A stretch of 64,000 nucleotides of DNA, taken from contig CM022670.1 in assembly GCA_012295275.1 (NCBI GenBank), positions 35,763,801 to 35,827,800 of the forward strand. Reading direction: 5' to 3'. Position 1 is the stretch's first letter; every line of letters starts with the position of its first letter. The notes beneath the pieces are model-generated. The model was given only the letters and a program-made list of their open reading frames with translations, did no database searches and was not told the origin of the DNA. Of the stretch, positions 36,625 through 50,478 are shown one piece after another. Source of the stretch: Chrysomallon squamiferum (taxonomy: Eukaryota; Mollusca; Gastropoda; Neomphalida; Peltospiridae). The translations under genes and the position numbers were made by a program.

Positions 36625-39600
36625 CTGAAATATAAAAGTATAAAATTTTCAAATCCGTTAAAACAAAGTGAGCTTTGAACATATATTTAGATACGCAGCA
36701 AGCAAACAGTGACAACCAGATAGTGATAACAAGTTAATACCTACACCTATATGAAAATGGTCTTCTTCTTAAAATAGATAGAAACTATAAAAATGTAAAG
36801 TCCATTCCATAAAAGATATATACGGACTTTAATTAGTTTCCAAATTTAATGTTTTCATTTATAAAATGTGCGTAAATTTTGTTAAAACAAACATTTTGAA
36901 ATTTTCGAAAAGTAAAATGCATGAAATTTTAGGTTTTTTTTTTTTTATTTATTTTATTTTTAATGGCAAGACACTGTTCACAGGAACCTTACCATTCTGT
37001 ACTGAATGTTAAGGAAAGTCAAAACTGATGTCTTTAAAGAATATCTTTCAAACAGTGACTGATCCATTCCTAATTCTGCAGCTTCAGAACACTGAATGAT
37101 GGGTCGGAGTTGTTTGTGATCTCCAATCAGCACAACCTGTTTTGCATCGGTCGCTATTATTGGAACCAGCGCCAATGGTTCTGGACACATTGCTGCTTCA
37201 TCAATGATGCACTGAAAGATCTTCGTATTTTTCACAACCTTTGGATTTCCTCCTACAGAACATGTACACAATATTACTTCACATGACCGTAACTCTTCAG
37301 CATAAGCCTTTCCCACTATTCTTGAATACAGTTCGATTATTGTCAGGTTCACTTTGTGAGGATTTCTAATTACTGTTTTTGATTCACTGAGCTTCGTGTT
37401 TAAAGTTTGATTAAACCTGTTAATTTTGGCTTCATCTTCACTTGTTTTTTTGGTTTCAACATTAGTGCAAACAGATCATCAAACATTCTGATATCCCTGG
37501 CATAACTTCCTCTCTCACGAATGATGTGATGAAGTGTGATATCTCTGAATTTCAGGATCAGATTTAAGATCATGCATTAATCGCCTGGAGATTAGGTTTC
37601 GGTTAGGAATGGGATAATCTTGTTCCACTATATTACTTCCATACATTCGTATCAGCTTAGGGCATTTATTTTTAAGACGTTCTTTCAAATATCCTAAAAA
37701 AAAAAAAAAAAAAAAAAATATTTATAAATATATATTCATTCTGAAAATGGATCTTCTGGGCAAATTGTTTTCAAATGTATTAAATCAAAAATGTGGATAT
37801 TATTGGTAGGGACCAAAAACGAATCATTAAAATTAATTTCCTACTCTTCCAAAAAAACACTTTTTGTTGTTTTTAGTTCTATTACTATATTTGAAAAATT
37901 AAATTAAAGTTTTTTTAATTAACTTTAATGAAAGTTTGCAAAGTTTTGAAAAAAACATTCTGTTTCATAATATATGATCGAGAGGTGTTAAAAAATCTTT
38001 TTGTTAAATTTTGGTTTTAAAAATAAATTATGATTTGATTACTGTATTACAGTTTTCTTTCTCAGAAATACGTTAATCCTGCTTACGTGCAACCATGTCA
38101 ACAGATTTGTTTGAAGGTCCACAGAAAAGAATTTGAGTCTTCTCTCCACCCTGAGCTCGGATTTTTTTATTGATTTCATTGAACAGATAAATCAGTTTAA
38201 TCCCTGTGTAAGTTTTGCCTGTTCCTAAAAAATATGTACAGTTAGAAATAGTTTTAAAATAATAACAATATATATTAATAATCATATTTTATATTTTAAG
38301 AAACATGTTTTTAGTAGTCTCTAAATACTGGATCATAACAGTATAACAATATATTGAATTAGATCAGTTTAATATGAATTTTGTTCCTAAAAATATTAAA
38401 AATAGTTTTAAAATAAATATGTCCATTTTTGGATATTTCTATTTGTGAAACATGGATTTAGTAGTCTCTAACAATGTTTGGAGGTTTTCAAGGTTTAACG
38501 TCTTAATTTACAATAATAAAAATCATACATTTATAATAATAAAATTCAAAAATAATAATAATAATTAAAAAGACACAAATTAATGGCTATATCTTTTTTC
38601 AGCTCTATGTGTATTGGTATCAAATAAATCAGCTCTCACTTTATAAACAATGAATACTATCCATATAAAATAAACCATCTAATTAAATCAGAACTGTTTA
38701 TTGTATCCGCTCTCAGACACAGAAGAATAACCCTTAATAGAATTTTAAAGCTAAAAACAAAACAGAAAACAAAAAAATAAAATAAAAAAATTTTAAAAAA
38801 AATAAATGAATGAAAAAAAAAAAAAAAAGAAAAAAATTCTTTAGGAATTTACCTGGAGGACCCTGTATGAGAGAAAAGCTCTTTTTCAAAGCATTTTCTA
38901 TAGCTTCATGTTGTTTTGAATTATTTTTAGGAAGTGAAATATCCTCGCCACCCTTAACTTCCTTATCCATTTGTCGTGCTATCTCCAGACGACTTTCAGC
39001 TACACACAAAAATTAAAAATTAATTAAATAAAATAAAACTAAATAATATTAATTTAAAATTTCACTAATTTAAAATATATGGTTTTAGCGTTTTTCTTAA
39101 AATTATGAATTGTCTGTTTGTTAAAATTTATTGGGTCTTTTTTTTTTTTTTCTTTTTCTTTTAATCTATTTTTTCAATGTATCTGAAGATTTCTTTCAGT
39201 TTAAGCCTTCCCAACAAAAACTTAAATTATTTTTGTTGTTGTTCAGAAAGACAGTCACTGAAATGAAAAAACAAAACCATTATCGATCATTTAATAAAAA
39301 CATATTTGAATTGATTTTATACCATTAATTTAAATTTAATTTAAAATGAAGTCTCTTTAGAATGTTAAATTTTTAATATTAAAAACAAAAATTCTTTATC
39401 TTTTGAATTTATAGGTTAACATATTCAGATCAAAAACATGTGAAAAGAAATCTCTGGAATGCTTTATTTTCAGGATTTACCTCATGTTATCAGCCAAAAA
39501 TTACTACTATTTGACGCCAAAAATAAATTATTTAATGTGTAAAAATTCGGGTACAGGAGGTACATTTTATTGTTAATGTTGCCAAAAAGGAAATCAACAG

Positions 39601-39908
39601 TTTAATAATTAAAAACTCACGTAGAGGAGGTGTGTTTCTATTCAGTACTATAGCTCTGACCAACTTCCCCTTTTCTTCTGAATCATCTGCTTTTTTAAGA
39701 CTAGCAATAGCATGTTGTGTTCGTCTGTACCAATATATATAATCAGAATAAGAAGAAGATTTCTTTATTTTAATCAGATATTTGATATTTTAAAAATCAA
39801 ATTAATCCATTTTCTTTCATTAATTCAGACGACAACTAATGCAGTAAAAAATGTTCGTCTTTTCAGACAGACGTGCATTTAAATTTACTATTTTTAAATT
39901 CATGGTTC

Positions 39909-39946
<38 letters not shown>

Positions 39947-42900
39947 ATGCTTTAAAAATTTATTTCACAATTTAATCAAAATAATGTTATTACTGTCAAC
40001 TATATTTGTTTTATAAAATATATTTTGTACATTGGCCTAAATATTCTGGAAAACTCTTAGAAATAGAACATCTTACAAATATATTAATCTTTAATTTATT
40101 TGTTAATTTATAGTTATACATTATGCTGTCATAAACTGTAAAAATGCCCTGTGTGCTAGCATGAATGACGAGGATTAAGTTACTAAACTGTAGGTAATTT
40201 TTCACCTGTCTACTTCTATTTTGCAGATTATCTCCACTGTTCCTGTAATTCGACTCATCAGCATGAGATCAGCAGGTGGTGGAAGACTCTTATTATTCAA
40301 AACAAAAAATACAGTCACTTGGTCATTATCAATATCGATTGGTATTTTCTTATTTATGTTCTCTGGTCTTTTTTTAATCACTGCCTTGACAATCTGACCA
40401 TGACCAATCCAAGTCCTACCATTTTCCACACTCCTGCCTACTCTGTCAGATGATCCAGGCAAAAAACATCGAATGCACAGATAGTCATTAGATGCATGTG
40501 GTATCTGAAAGTCATTACCAAGTTCCTCAATAGTTTCCATTTGTGGAAGACGTTCCATGGGTAAACCTCGAAACTCAATGTTTCTTTCATAACAAAATGA
40601 CACACGAAGCTGAAATGATCCTGTGTAAATAGTTTTTCCTGAAACCTCTGTTTTCGTAAGTGTCAGATCAATTTTGTTAATAATAGGTGTTAGTTCACTA
40701 GAAACAGCTGCCGAAGCTGCCTCCATTTCAATAATAGGTATCCATGCTTTTTTGTACTCCTCAATGGAGTAAAAAGGTTTTTTTACAGAGCTGGTGGCAT
40801 ATTTGCTCAAAATGCCTACAGGATCATCCATGTGTCTATGACAAAGACTCAGATTTTTGGTGATATGGACCAGTTCGACCTGGGGTAACAAAAGGCCATT
40901 GTGAGGTGATGCTCCCAACTGGACTTTGATAACTTGACCTGATTTAATGCTCAAGCTAAACTTACACTGATGGTTCTTGATGTAGCCTTGACCAGTTTCC
41001 GATGTCACTGATGTAACCACCTGATGATTGGAAAGAGGATCGGTTTCTCCTGTTGGCTGAAGTGGTCTTGTCATTCTCTGTACAGCAGTTTCATTTCCAG
41101 CAAAGATTTCCTTCAAGATATTTGCCCATGTGTGAAAACGAACAAGGACTGTGTGCTGATTTGGATCCACTATCTTAAGTTCTGATTGCTGGCTGTGGTT
41201 TCCATTAAATATAGCTTGATCTGGACAACCAGTGACATCATACAAACGTTTTTTCCACTGACATATTACAATGTCTTTGTCAGTTCTTGTGTCCTTTTTC
41301 ATTTCGGGCTTTTTGCTTAAATCAAGCAGAGAAAATCTAATCTCCCTGCATTTTGATGGTACATAATGCAGTCCTGGCAAAGACAATTCCACACCATTCT
41401 CTGAAACTTCATCCACGATACCCAGAAAAACCATTTGAGTTTTACCCATTCTCTCAGTTTTTGTCAGTGCTTTACAACTGTGATCAAACTGTTTCTGCCG
41501 TGATGATGCTTCAGTGACATGAATACACATTTCATTTATGTCTTCAACAGTATATGGACAATCATCACCAGATAATAGTGCATGGACCATCCGATGAGAT
41601 ATGAGATCCACATACCTCCGCATAGGAGATGTGAAGTGAATGTATGGCTGAATGTCAAGAGAAAAATGTCCTGCCTCTTCTTTGTTTTTTGTTACACCAG
41701 AACACCTATATTCAGCTTTGTCAAGAAGTCTTATCCAGTGAATCCATGCTAGGTTCTGCAGAGGATGGAGTTCATCAGTACAGATCACCTTTTGTGCCAA
41801 CTTAAAACTGTTGTTTTGTAAGCAGTCCAGAATTAATTCCCAAATATCACTCTGAACAGGTATGAAATCTCTTCTTTCCTTGGCATATTTTTTTAAGCTA
41901 TCTGGTGCTGAAATTGTGTTGTATCCAAGCTTCTTACCTTGGAGATGAACCAAAAGATCAACAATTTTATTTTCATGTTTCATCCAGTTTTGTAACTCTT
42001 GGGTTGGTGGGGGTGTCTGACATCGCAATGGCAAACACTTAGGAAATCTTTTTGCCAAAATTTTTGCAACAGACGTGTTTGTATAAATCATGAACTCTTC
42101 AACCAATGCATGAGCTTCAGGACAATCACTTTGGTCTTCCACGTCAAAAAAACGAGGATCAGAAAATGGCACAGTAAACCTTGCATCTTTCAGCCTTTGT
42201 TTCCGAATGTTTTGTGCAAGATCATGTAGAATCAATATGGCTTCTCTTAGCTGTTGATCTTCAGGACTGCTCACTCCATTTTCAATTATTTCTTGAACTT
42301 CTTCATAAGAAAACTTCCTACAGGATTTAATTATAGTTTTTTTCACAATAGGTACTTTTACCATTTTGCCCTGCTGATCCAACAAAAGAACGTTGACACA
42401 GCAGGACGTATTTCTCCTGGTACAAGACTGCATATATCTTGACTGAGAGGTTCTGGCAGCATGTTTCGAGTGCGTCTGTTCTGAATGTAAAAACTTACAG
42501 CTCTTCTTCTTGCTTCTTTATCAATGGCATCGTCTTTTTTGACAACTGAGGCAACGTCAGCTATGTGAACACCCACAATGTAATTATTTCCATTTCTGAC
42601 AACACTAAGAGCATCGTCAAGATCCTTGGAATGTGAAGGATCAATGGTGAACACAAGATCTTTTGTTCTGTCTTCTCTTCCATTAACATCAGCAGTGTTC
42701 TCTGTTGTCTGCATTTTTGCAATAACATCTTCTGGAAATAAGGATGGAACTTTGTATTGCATTTCTAAAATCCTCAGACCGCTGTTGAAATCTTTACCAC
42801 ACTGTAAGACATCCAGCACTGCACCAAGAGGATAGACATGTTTGTTGCCCCAGCCAAGATATACAACAAGAAACACATATTGGCCTCGAAGTGCAGGATT

Positions 42901-45900
42901 AATATTAAATTTTCCTTTATACTTTAATTTTGTACCATCAAGTTTGTAAATGTCAATTCTGTATTTCACCAGATTTGGGAACTTTGTTCTAGTAACAGTA
43001 TTAACAACATGAATTTTAGGAATGCTTTGACACAAAGGCTTCATTAACCAACCTTCAACTTCATTGCTGGTACATGCAAGAATAGGATGTTGACTATTCT
43101 TGAGAAAATGACTGTTCAGAACTCCTACAACTTCACCATATGAACTGGAATCCATTTTATTTCTGTCTTTTGTTTTATCCTTTGGATCGAAGAGAATTTC
43201 CACAACCACTTCATCGTTATTGAAACACTGACCACACTTTGATCTCCCAGCAATTTCTATTCGGTTTTCAGTACCAGCGGAGTCCAATATTTTGCAGACA
43301 GCTTTTTGTGCTGACTCCATCTCAATCCTGCATCTCTTGTATTTGTCAGGTTCTTTTTTCAGAAGTTGCTGAAGCTTTTCTTCTGGAATGAAGTTTTTGT
43401 AAAACTGTCTTCTCTTCCGGTCTTGATTGCGATTTTTCAAAAACATTTCCACATCTTTTTCTTCAAGATTCAAACCTGATACAGTACAAAATCGTGGATT
43501 ATTTTCTATGTCAGTGTTGTTGGCGGAAATTTCCTTGCTTTGTTCAAACCAGGTTTTTTCTGAATTATCAATTTCATTCTGAGCTTCGATGTTATCATCA
43601 GAATCTGAGTCATCTAGAAAAGTGCTGTCAGGTTCATTCTCAAATTTGTCTTCATCTTCAGAAGAGGAGCTCCAGTCCTGGTGACTTAACATCCTGTCAA
43701 TGTCATCTTCATCAAAGCTAGATTCCCTGGACAATTCATCTTTAGGCAAAGATTCAGCTGTAGTTGTTTCAGATGCACTGCTTAACTCAGAATTGTGTTT
43801 GATACGTTCAGATGTCCATGTTTTGATATCAGCTATTTCTTTCACGCTGTCTTTAACATTGATACATGAAGTGGAAGATGAAGAAATGTAAATGGAATCA
43901 GTTTGTTTTATTTTCGCTGAAAAATGAGGACATATTTTAAATTATATTAATCTATGAACGTTTTGAAATATACTTTCAAAAAACAAAAATTTTTTAAAGA
44001 ATATTTTCGGACTTCATTTTCAAATTTTAAACTAAAATGATCGTTTTTTCTGGGAATTTCAAAAAAAACATTTTTCGGACATAAAAAATTATTTGATTTT
44101 TTTAAAATTAAAATCTAAAAACAATAAAAAAAAAAACAATAGAATGTATTCCAGTAACAAAACACATTTTTTTTTTTAATTCAATTGTTTTTTTTTTTTA
44201 TTTCATTTTTTTTTTTTTCTGCATTATCTTTATCAGTGTTTTGATGAAAACACCTACGTCGTGGTCGTTTTTTTCTTGGAATATGAGATTCCTTAACAGC
44301 TTTTGCTATTCTCTGTTCAATCTGAAATATTAAACAAAAGATTATTTATGTTTTTGAATATGTATTTATTATTTCAGTCAAGTAATCTTGGTGCAATAGT
44401 CTTCCAAAATTTAAAAGAAATTAAATCTTAATAAACTACATATTGTAATTTTCATTTTTTTTTTAAAACATAAAACCATCAGCAGTCGAAATTAGGTGCA
44501 ATACATTTACACTGTACAAGCTCATGCTGTAAATTCACATAGGAACACAGAACAGAAACAAATTACTTCCAAGAAGTTGTATTAGTTTTAAAAATAAACA
44601 AAATTTATCTGCAGGTGTAGTGCTTTACCTCTACAGTATGTGCATGTGTTCCTTCCAACCATGTTTCATCCAGCTCTCTAGTTTGTGGATGTGTTACTTC
44701 ATCCACTTTCTTATAAAGCTCATTGAGATAGGACTCAGCCTTCTCTTTCTCTTCCCCTTCCTTTATTTTAAAAAAAAAAAAAAAATTATAATAACGGATG
44801 AACCACAAAATATTGACTACTGGGAATAAAGTATATTTTTCAAGTGTAAATGACAAATGATTGAGAAAATAATTTGGAAAAAATACAAAAAGAAAATTAT
44901 TTCAAATCTTTAACATAAAATAACAAAATAAATACTACCATATGAAGTATAACTAAAAGGATTCATTTACAATCATCAAAAAGAAGTCACAAAGAATATT
45001 AAGAGTCCAGTATGAAGAATAGTATGTAATCAGCTCTCATTGTTTATCTGATAAAGAAGTGAATTCTTAATATAACATTTCTCCTCTTAGCATGTAAAAA
45101 TTATACAAAACCAAAAGTACATATTCTGAATAAAGTAAATGATAAAGACTAAACATACAGAATCCAGCTTTATTCTGTGTACATTTTAGTGACAGATCAA
45201 AATTAAAATATATTAAATTTTACCTTAGCATACTTTACAGCATCTTCTGCTTTTTTAATAGCAGCAGGAATTTGTTCCTTCACTGCCAGAGCTTTTGCCC
45301 AGATTGAAAAGCCTTCACTGTTTTCGTAGTTATAAATTTTCTCTTCAGCTGTAAAACAGTTACTTGTTTACACAATTATTGCTTTCAGTAAACATTGCTA
45401 AGTATAAAATTATTTTCTTTTTCCTTTTGTTTTATACAATGATCAAACTGCATGCTTTTTAAAATTATAATCGTATGTGTATGTGTGTATGTGTTTCTGA
45501 ATTTGTCTGTATATACATACACATACACACATATACATAAATACATACATATATATATGCATGTGTATGTGTGTGTATGTGTGTGTTTGTGTGTTCATGT
45601 GTGTGTTTTATGAGAATGAGTTTGAGTGGTTCTATTTATGTATGAAAACCTGTTTTACTAATCTGTGGCAAAAACATTTCAGACTGCACTAATAACAACG
45701 AAATTACATTAGTAATTAAAGTATTTCTTTCTTACCAATTCCGCAGTGATACATTGCAAGATCCAGAGCATTCTGAAACATTTATATAATAATATAAAAA
45801 TGGCATCACAGAACATAATATTACAGTTTAAATTACTCTTTTGATGAATACAGATTTTATAGAATTCTGCTGTAAATTATTAACATGAGTGAGATTAAGC

Positions 45901-46213
45901 TCTTCTATTATAAATATCAAACCACTTTGATTTGCAAGAAAAAGTTTTGAGATCATTTTATTTCATATTTTTAAATTTTAAATATTACATATAATATAGA
46001 AGTCATATATATTATTATTCACAGATACAGAAGCCCACAGGGCTAGGATGGCAAACTATAATACTGGCATTACACATGGTTAGAGGCTTGCACAACTCTC
46101 ATTGAGTGAATAATCAAATACAATTAAAATAATTTTCACATCTAAGGTTGCTGGTTAAATGATATTGCACCTCTATGTAAATATTTAAAGAGTTATAAGC
46201 AAGTAAGTAATTA

Positions 46214-46247
<34 letters not shown>

Positions 46248-48296
46248 TTATAACGAAATCCAAAAACTTTATTTTGAGTGCTGATGTAATGTCATGTTTA
46301 TTGATTCACACTCTTTTAGATACGATAAATGCGATAATATATCATAAGCAAATCCTGTTCTTGTTTTGGTGGGTTTTGTTGTTGGTTTTAGACACTGTTT
46401 GAGAGGGTTTTGTGCTACAAATTAATAAAAATAATACCTTTCTAACAATACATTTATTCAAATAAAGAAATAACGTATATTTTAAAGACTTACTCCATTT
46501 AATGCACTTCTTGCTTGAAGAAGTTGAAGTTCTCCAATCAGATGCCAGTTCATATTTATATCAATAGAAAACAGTGAACAAGCACGAATCAGATCTGTAC
46601 AACAGATGAAACAAAATGCTGGCTTTTCTTCAATCATTTTCTTTGCTTGTGAAATTAAGCTTCTAATCAAAGGTAATATCTGAAAAACAAGTAAAAACTA
46701 AATGTCATTCCAGTAAGTCTTCATCTTCGAAAAGCGTTAAAAGTATTAATACATATCATGGACAAATTATTTCAATGAAGCCACTGTTTTTGTACACATT
46801 TGTTGAGCTTAAAAACAACTATTTTAACCAAAGGGCACTGGCAGACCTACATTGTATTGTCTAACCTGAATTAGAATCTAACTAATTATCATTTTATCTT
46901 AAACAACAAATAATTTGTGTACAGTTACATTTTTCACTTCTTTACACTTTAATTCAGTAAACATTTAAACTAAATATTTTATCTTCAGAAAAGATGTTAT
47001 TAAACGATGACATGTCTGATAATCATCCTTGATTCTGCAAATAATAAATATGATATTAAAAATATGTATATTAAATAGGCTACATTTTTCACAGTCACTT
47101 CAGTTATTAATTTAGAGTTTTTTATTTACAAGTTCCAAGTCTTTTAAAGTTAGATTTAATAGTGTTAGTGTTTTTAAAAGTCAGATTTCACAGTGTTAGA
47201 ATACTACTTATCTTATATAATAATAATAAATGCTGCAAGATACTGTAATAAATACTACAAGATGTTCGATGGTATATTAATCACAAAAGCCTAACTCCAG
47301 TCAATCAAAACCATTTTAAACACACACATAATTTTTATTTAAAAAGTAAGAAGTGAACCACAAAAGACAAATTTAAAAAAATTATATGCACACGTTCAGT
47401 GTCTAATGTTTCTACAATAGTAACCTTGTCATTTATTATTATCAAGAATATTTAATAAATTATTTGTGGATTTTATTATTAAATTATTTCAGCTAGATAT
47501 GTTAACTTATTATTTTACCATGTTCCAGTCCTGGTTTTGTCTGTATAATTCTAAAAAGAGAAACTCTGTCAACATTTGACATGACATGTTGTATCGTGGA
47601 ACAACTGTGTTGTTTTGTAGTGAGAAGAAGGTTGCCATTTGTAAAAGTGACATTGCTGAAAATAAAAACAGGTATGACGAACTAATCCTGAAACATATAT
47701 ATCTTTCTCTATCAAAAACGAGTTACAACATAAATTAGTATTTTTAATTTCGGTTTCTTTGTCACATTTAATTGTCAAAAACATGCAAAGGAAATTTTAG
47801 TTGAAAATTCTGTGTAAACTTGTCTACACTTAACATTTTTAACCTTTTTCATTATTAAGGAAATGCATTATGAAAAGTCTGATAAATAACCAAATGACAG
47901 ATGATATCTGTATACTCAGAGAAAACTAGACAAACAAATTAAAAAACAAAAACATAGAAAACATCCCAAACAAAGATATATTTTCTATTTCTCTGAATTA
48001 ATAGCTGACATAAAAAGAATTTGAACCAAATAAATATGCAAGGACTGTAAGAATCATTTGGATGGCTTCAGAAAATGAAATTAAAGTACTGTTCATACAA
48101 ACCTTTGTACACCAAAGTTAGTGCTGATCCAATATGGTTTGCATTCTTTGAAAACAAAACAAAAAAATAATAATAATAATTTCATAAATCTATGCAAACA
48201 TATATATGCAGTTAATGAATAGATTATTTCAACTCATCTCAGATTCATGCATATTTAAGAGATGATTTCAATCTGCTGTCAGAATATACAGTTTAC

Positions 48297-48332
<36 letters not shown>

Positions 48333-49256
48333 ATATATATATATATATATATATATATTCTTTTTAAGTGTGTCTTTGGTAGTATGAACAAATAAATATG
48401 GATATATATGGAGACTATCAAAGGATTTCTTATTTTGATTTCCTTATTACTTTATTATTATACTTAATCATTAGTAACGACTAGGATCAGATTCAAATTT
48501 AAAAATAATATATTTTAAGCCATTTATATACACAATACAAGGAACACTTAATGTTAATATTAATGGATGATTTCAATTTATCTTAGGCATTTTGATATTT
48601 AGCTGTTTATAAAATAAATTTAAATATCTCACCTCTTGAACAAATTTACAGATAGTTTCATTCAAATGTACAATGAAAAGTTGCTCAGTTTTCCTGAAAT
48701 TACTGTCAGAAAACTGAGGTAACTTTTTACTGTGGTTCCAAAATCATTTAGAACAGCTTCATCAAACTCATCAAGTCTGATTTTCTCTAATGCATATTCA
48801 AGAATGTCTCTCAGAGGTTCAATTGTAACGTCCACCTGATTGAAAATCATTATGATTAATGAACAAATGAATGAATGAATGAGTGTGAATGAAACATCAT
48901 AACATATTTTAATGCTAACACTTGTTATATTTTAAAAATAATTTATGCAAGGCAGGATTAAGAATTAGAGTGGGACCTGTAGCTTATTTTATTAACATTT
49001 CTGATTAAACAAACACCCACACACACCAATAAGTCTATCATTTCCATAATAGTATTACTTATACAAACAAATGCACAGACATGCAGGCATCAGTTTCAGA
49101 TGTCAAAAGTAATAAAACTACGGTTTACATTTTCTAGATAAAATACAAATTTTATAACTTTTTATAATTGTATTTGTTTTATTTTCATTGTAATTTTCAT
49201 AAAAAATCAAATATACTAACCTGCTTTGAAACTGTTTTATCCTTGAATGAATGCAT
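33721..49256 (-). CDS. Copy 2: TPR-like + RNB exoribonuclease + UPF1-type helicase (HELZ2-like), with frameshifts
   Basis: Exons, C- to N-terminal: 33721-33884, 34498-34665, 35259-35448, 36406-36624, 36993-37693, 38087-38224, 38853-38999, 39621-39724, 40206-43916, 44258-44321, 44629-44760, 45224-45348, 45736-45772, 46494-46679, 47519-47655, 48103-48145, 48633-48835, 49221-49258. ATG is at 49256-49254 (MHSFKDKTVSKQ); all phases agree. The product is about 2170 residues: a helical N-terminus (~320), an RNB region (~1240) and an SF1 helicase (~610), likely a cytoplasmic or nuclear RNA unwinding and 3'-5' degrading enzyme. Single-base changes break the frame near 48710, near 42385, and at 37540 with a compensating change at 37450. 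They could be real or assembly errors. The nearest known architecture is the second half of HELZ2; here the region ahead of RNB is TPR-like, with no first helicase visible. Confidence 0.75.
35707..35916 (+). other. Conserved + strand lysine-rich frame in a helicase intron
   Basis: An open frame antisense to the gene, starting near ISFLEEIIN and ending in a Lys/Glu-rich helix. Related sequence sits in the same intron of copy 1 (about 13665-13910) and copy 3 (about 58398-58600), where MSFLEEIIN and FTMKEFE are readable but stops interrupt. It is probably the relic of an old insertion present before the gene duplicated. No family recognised. Confidence 0.3.
36993..37693 (-). CDS. Copy 2 helicase core exon with Walker B, motif III and a short frameshifted patch
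   Basis: Contains LCTCSVGGNPKV, IIDEAAMCPEP (Walker B DEAA), VVLIGDHKQLRPIIQ (motif III) and NIQYRM at the donor. Relative to the other copies one base is gained at about 37540 and one is lost at about 37447 (a T run). The frame is thus wrong for about 30 codons and meets a TGA at about 37528. If both are errors the exon is intact. Confidence 0.75.
38087..38999 (-). CDS. Copy 2 helicase exons carrying Walker A
   Basis: Exon 38853-38999 encodes LPKNNSKQHEAIENALKK and FSLIQGPP; exon 38087-38224 continues GTGKTYTGIKLIYLF and ILFCGPSNKSVDMVA. Together they form the Q motif and the Walker A P-loop (GPPGTGKT) of SF1B UPF1-like helicases, with the intron splitting the glycine codon. Both exons are open and match copies 1 and 3 in length (147 and 138 bp). 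Confidence 0.85.
40206..43916 (-). CDS. Copy 2 giant RNB (RNase II/R) exon
   Basis: A 3.7-kb exon. It starts with an acidic Ser-rich linker (SSSEDEDKFENEPDS), then OB/cold-shock-like strands (YGEVVGVLNS), then the RNB catalytic core. The core has IDPSHSKDLDDAL at about 42606-42645, with the four aspartates spaced as in E. coli RNase II (D, +6, +8, +9), LPEPLSQDICSLVPGE, and HFTSPMRRYVDLISHRM at about 41590-41645. A C-terminal OB-like segment and a conserved tail (GILSKYATSS, EFRGLPMERLP, PPPADLMLMSRITGTVEII) follow, ending in phase 2 at a GTGAAA donor. The frame changes near 42381-42391 by one base inside FF/LLLDQQGKM, so two overlapping frames cover the exon. All catalytic residues are present, so the domain would be an active 3'-5' exoribonuclease if the frame were intact. 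Confidence 0.85.
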
Positions 49257-49258
49257 CG
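44258..49258 (-). CDS. Copy 2 N-terminal helical exons (TPR-like)
   Basis: Ten small exons upstream of the RNB exon. They encode amphipathic helices with repeat-like spacing: EPLRDILEYALEKIRLDEFD, NANHIGSALTLVYK, LLQARSALNG, ALDLAMYHCGI, IPAAIKKAEDAVKYAK, then a Glu-rich segment and a basic tail PRKKRPR that could act as a nuclear localisation signal. I infer TPR-like solenoid structure from the Ala/Leu helix pairs; no family was confirmed. In the exon 48633-48835 a T run is one base shorter than in copy 1, so the frame is lost after KSYLSF. Copy 1 keeps the frame there and shows FSDRNFRETEQFFIVHLNE. Confidence 0.65.
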
Positions 49259-50478
49259 CTGAAAATGTATAAATCACTTTTCTCATTAGTTTAATCATTA
49301 ATATTATAAAGGGAGACTATTGACATTTTATTATCATGGCTGTTAATTTTATAATTCTTTAAAAAAAAAAAAATTAAAAAAAAAATAACAATAATAATAA
49401 GAAGAATCATTTAAGGTGTAATATTTTAAACATTGAAAAGAAAAATGTATTAGTTTATTTTTAATTACTTAATTTCTGCAAGTCAGTATCATTTGCAGAA
49501 AACAAACATGCTACAAGAAATGTTTGTCACTGTCATGGTAATAACAATAAATAGTTATAATATTACTGTTATTACTGACTACTGGTATCTTTAAATATTA
49601 ATTAGTGTGTACCAGACCAGTTATCCTGAAAATTATCTAGATTTCTGGATTTTCAAGTTTGCTGGACAAAGGTTTAATGTATATATATATATATATATAC
49701 AATGTAAGATAAACAATAAAAAGGAAAGAATCAATTAGCATTTAAAGGATGCAAATTAATACACTTCTAAAGTTAGTTTTCTCAAAATAGTCTGATACTT
49801 GTACATAAAGCAATCTGATTTTACTTCAATCAAATACAAATTAGTATCATAATCTCAAAATGATTTTCAAAAATAAAAATAAATAGGCCTATCAAAGAAC
49901 AATCAAAATGTCTAGATGAACTTTCTTGCTTCCATACTTGTAAATTTAATAAGAATAAAATGGAAACATTGATAAAGTTGCATAATGATTATAATTAGAG
50001 TGTTTTCATTTTGACAATTAAAAAAGTGTTTTATTAATCAATTTAAAGAAATTAAATCTTCAAAGATGTTTCAAATTTTCCTAAATTTCTGAGTTAATAA
50101 TATATATAACTGTTTTGACCTGAGTATTGAAAAAATATTGTAAACCAAGCAAATACTGAAGTTCTTTTAAAAACTAATAATTATAACATTTCTCCTTTTG
50201 ATAACATAATCTTGCAACCTGTTGCCATATTCAGATTACCAGTTAACAGTTAACATATATATATAATGCTGACAAATTATAAATACATAATAATAAATTT
50301 TAAATAAATTTTTAGTTAGCCCTAATTGTAAAAATCAAACTGATTCTATATTCACAAATTTCTTTAACAAACTGTATTTATTATTTATGATATTTTAAAT
50401 TTTACTATTATTTATTTATTTATTTGATTTAATTTATTTTATGTAGTGATAAATAATAAATAAATTATTTAAAGTTAC
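49259..50478. other. Probable first intron of copy 2, including the transposon empty site
   Basis: AT-rich sequence between the ATG exon and the candidate 5' UTR exon. The continuous stretch GTCTGATACTTGTACATAAA (about 49790-49809) corresponds to the two flanks of the transposon in copy 1. A TA run lies at about 49680-49699. About 300 bases at 49270-49580 have no match in copy 1. Confidence 0.45.

Noticed and set aside
41999-42442. + strand frames opposite the RNB exon
   Set aside because: Shadows of strongly coding - strand sequence, with no splice or family support.
40206-43916. Idea of two separate genes in the RNB region
   Set aside because: The two frames join within one RNB domain with a single-base offset and no splice sites, so it is one exon with a frameshift.
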